Below are positions 61,495-64,000 of a DNA stretch of 64,000 nt, one piece after another. The stretch's first letter is position 1. The number at the start of each line of letters is the position of its first letter. The notes under the pieces were generated by a model. The model made no database searches, was not told where the DNA came from, and saw only the letters and a program-made list of their open reading frames with translations. The DNA is taken from the NCBI GenBank assembly GCA_016169945.1, contig JADLSH010000216.1, forward strand, positions 650,501-714,500. Direction: 5' to 3'. Both the position numbers and the translations under genes were made by a program. The stretch comes from Trachythela sp. YZ-2020 (taxonomy: Eukaryota; Cnidaria; Anthozoa; Malacalcyonacea; Clavulariidae).

Positions 61495-61674
61495 CTTTTA
61501 TCTCTGCTCAACGAAAATGAGCATTTCAGAGTGCTCATGGGGTATGAGTAATTATGAGTGGTCGTCGTGAGCTTGTCTACGTCAACGCTCATTCATGAGC
61601 TATACAACAGAGCAAGTGCTCATGAGGCAATAATTTTCTTAAAATCCTCATTTGCTACTAACAGTGCTAGAGTG

Positions 61675-62255
61675 ATGAGCTGCAAGTTTTGTGGTAAATC
61701 TTTTAATCGTCGCTTTAATTTGCGCAGACACGAAAACGAATACTGCCCATTCCGAGAGGAAGAGTCGGATACAGATCACAATTCCGTACCCATGGAGTCA
61801 GATGACGAAGCGTCAAATAGTGATAATGCACAAAATTCTGAGGTAGATGGAAATGAATCAGGATCTGAATTAGAAGATGAAAGTGATCCTTGAAACCATT
61901 AATAGAAGAAGCAAAACAAAGATATGCCAGCGAGTACGAAGAAATAAAACAGAATCTTATCGAAAACGGTCTTGATGACGAAACTTCCAACAAGCAAGCG
62001 TACGCGTTGATATTACCTAAGCTACAAAAAGAGCTCGAAAGTGTTTATCTGGAACGTCTATTGTGGATGAGACAGCTTAGGAGGAATCATGTACATAAAA
62101 AAGTAATGAACACGAGAGATGTGTTTATAAACAGTGACGACTTTGATCATGATGAGGCTTTGGAAGCAGCCGTTGATAAAAGAAAGTTTCTTCTGAAACG
62201 TCTTTTAAAAGACAATGCTTATATTGAAGAGGGCGAAAATACTGATTCAGACTAG
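61675..62255 (+). pseudogene. C2H2/acidic protein, E2 right arm (frameshifted)
   Basis: Same gene; a G is missing near 61891 (CCTTGAAACC for CCTTGGAAACC), which creates a TGA after the acidic stretch. The C-terminal half is open in the neighbouring frame. Confidence 0.6.
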
Positions 62256-62568
62256 ACTTCCTCAACTACATTATATAAACAGATATAATATACTCTATGC
62301 GAAGTGTAATAATATTTTAATAAAATTGTACACAAGACGTATATTTTCTCTATTTTCAATTGCGCATGCACACGTAATATAACTGAATGTTTAGTTACAG
62401 TATGCTTTACGTATAACTTTTAATGTAAAGTAAAGTTATCCCAAAGGTGGAATTAAAAGTTTATCGCCTTAACCTCTTTATAATTATAATAACACGTCAC
62501 AACTACTTTTACTATAGAAATATTGCCTGACCACGTACGGATATGAGCATTCGATATCCTTGACTTGT

Positions 62569-62958
62569 TTACTTTTCCTCCAAAAAGATAAATAATTTAG
62601 GATGCATTGAAATTGGTGGCTCTTTCTATAGTGATACGATTCTTCCAAGTCGTAAACGAACATGTGTTCTGGTGCCTTTTTTAACTCTCTTAAACGCTCA
62701 AGGACGTTTTCGTGGCAATTGATTTTCAGTATTCTTGCAGCCTCGACAAACGAGTCCTAAACCAAATGCTTGCTATTAACACGTTCTATAGCTTCTATAC
62801 CGTACGTCTGCCATCCTTCGTCTATATTACATTCGTTTTCCTGGCACAACTGCGTAATTTCATTTGCAACTGTATCAGCGTAAATTGCTTAAAAAAATTT
62901 GAGTGTGGTTCAGATATAATCGACTTTCGTCAACAATGTAAATATCATCTTGCAACAT
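62569..62958 (-). pseudogene. UAG-split ORF, E2 right arm
   Basis: Carries the shared TAG (complement near 62757-62759). Around 62887-62915 it differs strongly from the other arms (AAAAAAATTTGAGTGTGG instead of CCAACAATTTGAGGGGGG), so the arms are not perfect copies. Confidence 0.5.
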
Positions 62959-63326
62959 ATTTTTTTAAAGTACAACTTCGACGATTTTACGTCGTTGCTC
63001 CAAAGCGAAAGTTTTCAATTTGTGCTATCTATGTGTGCTCCCTACTTCGCCGTGTGAGAACTACAAGATCAGGCTAGTCAGTCGTTAACAACCTTTTTGT
63101 ACAAGCTCAGCAAAATCAAGCTTGGGCACTGTCGTTAAAGTACAATGTGTTCAGTCTTTCTGTCCTGCTTAAGCAATTTAAAGTCAATGAGGAAAATTAA
63201 TGGTTTGGGCAATGTCGTTAAAGTACAATGTGTTCACCCATGTACAACAGTTAATGACTTCTTAATGACTTTCGCTATTCAATTCCAATTAGTGATATTC
63301 AAATTACACGCGGTTAAGCTGTAACA

Positions 63327-63695
63327 CTAACCCACCAACCATGAAATTAAGCGTTGAAACCAAGACAGTTTAATTTCATAGCTCGCTAAATCAAATTGTT
63401 TTAAATCGTCTACACATATTCGAACGGCTTCTCGCACTGTTTCAGTGTCACAAAAATCGCTCACTTTGTAAACTAAAGCCAAGTAAGCCATAATTCTACC
63501 AGAATTTAAAGGCTTAGTCTCTTCATATGTTTGACATAAATTTTCAAACACATTATCTCTTACAATACTACATATCATGGAGTTATATGTATGTTCATGC
63601 TTTTCTAAAAGCAGTTTTATATAAAACCGTAAAGTATCCTGCGTTAATTCTACATTATTTTCCTTAAAAACATCCAGAATTAGCTGTTCTGCCAT
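63327..63695 (-). CDS. Bcl-2-like protein, E2 right arm
   Basis: Third intact copy of the 122-codon gene, mirror of 58062-58430. Three of four arms keep this frame open, the best preservation of any gene in the elements. Confidence 0.6.
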   Translation of the reverse strand: MAEQLILDVFKENNVELTQDTLRFYIKLLLEKHEHTYNSMICSIVRDNVFENLCQTYEETKPLNSGRIMAYLALVYKVSDFCDTETVREAVRICVDDLKQFDLASYEIKLSWFQRLISWLVG

Positions 63696-63931
63696 CTTGG
63701 AACAAAATGGCGAACTGTCGGAAACCTCTCGTTGTTTTAACGTCGTCGGAATGAATATAATTATAAATGCTCATTAATATGCATAACTCATACTCGGATT
63801 TGTTCGGATTATCCTCGAAATGAATTAATTAATTCAGATCATTAACATAATTAACTCATGAATTATGCAGGGTTAACTCGTTAAATTTTACGCATAAAAC
63901 TGGGCCCCATTAAGCCCCGCTCCATACTACT

Positions 63932-64000
63932 TATACCTGACGAATACGAGAAACGTAAACGAAGTGAGGAAATGAAAGCGCCAAATAAAAAGATACGCAC
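63932..64000. repeat. Inverted copy of the E2 left flank
   Basis: The 69 bases to the window end are the reverse complement of 57756-57824, host sequence outside the element. Confidence 0.85.

Larger units (their letters stand above)
57825..63931. mobile_element. Polinton-like palindromic element E2 (6107 bp)
   Basis: Same ends and gene content as E1, inserted at the same position relative to the unit. Left arm 57825-60467, spacer 60468-61292, right arm 61293-63931. The left flank ends in GGTATA (57819-57824). The right flank begins TATACC (63932-63937) and continues as the reverse complement of the left flank, so the palindrome exceeds the element. It lacks the hAT MITE of the E1 left arm. 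Confidence 0.65.

Overview
The window is an AT-rich, repeat-dense metazoan nuclear segment with no bacterial, organellar or rRNA signature. Spliced genes (GT-AG), C2H2 zinc-finger arrays, non-LTR retrotransposon remains, hAT-like elements, foldback elements and a Polinton-like element all point to an animal genome. Several repeat families, such as the AACAAGTTGT-rich block and hairpins ending in ACAATTATTC, are reminiscent of cnidarians (possibly an anthozoan). That taxonomic guess is low confidence.

The layout is about three tandem copies of a unit of roughly 19 kb once insertions are discounted. Unit 1 runs from the window start to about 18395, unit 2 from 18396 to 46241 and unit 3 from 46242 onward. 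A complete unit holds: a plus-strand zinc-finger array; a minus-strand two-exon zinc-finger gene (gene X) lying tail-to-tail with it; a LINE 3' fragment; minisatellites and foldback elements; a second minus-strand two-exon zinc-finger gene (gene Y) with a longer array; a GGAAACATGG minisatellite; one orphan exon-like segment; and a GGTGATGAT minisatellite. The genes X and Y share a structure: a 159-nt first coding exon with a consensus donor, a phase-0 intron of 1.4 to 2.1 kb, and a terminal exon with a short Ser-rich lead, 9 to about 22 fingers joined by TGDKPY linkers, and decayed atypical Cys/His pairs at the C-terminus. All copies carry frameshifts. Many lie in short homopolymers, so some may be consensus errors.

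The units differ by insertions, and the copies without them reveal exact target sites. (1) A ~637 bp element with ~60 bp inverted ends and a 9-bp target duplication carries a RecQ-like helicase exon, and sits in the intron of gene X but not gene Y. (2) A 2055 bp hAT-like element is present in unit 3, has left a 4-bp footprint in unit 2, and is absent in unit 1. (3) A 2437 bp foldback element in unit 2 carries an inverted pair of exon-like segments. (4) A Polinton-like palindromic element of 6.1 to 6.6 kb with a 6-bp target duplication GGTATA is present in units 2 and 3 and absent in unit 1.

The Polinton-like element is the most interesting object. Each arm (~2.64 kb) carries a Bcl-2-like protein, an ORF interrupted by a shared UAG, a C2H2/acidic protein and a 22-codon basic ORF, so every gene is present twice per element. 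No polymerase, integrase, ATPase or capsid gene is visible. The ~825 bp central spacer is in opposite orientation in the two elements, and in unit 3 the palindrome continues past the element into flanking DNA up to the window end.
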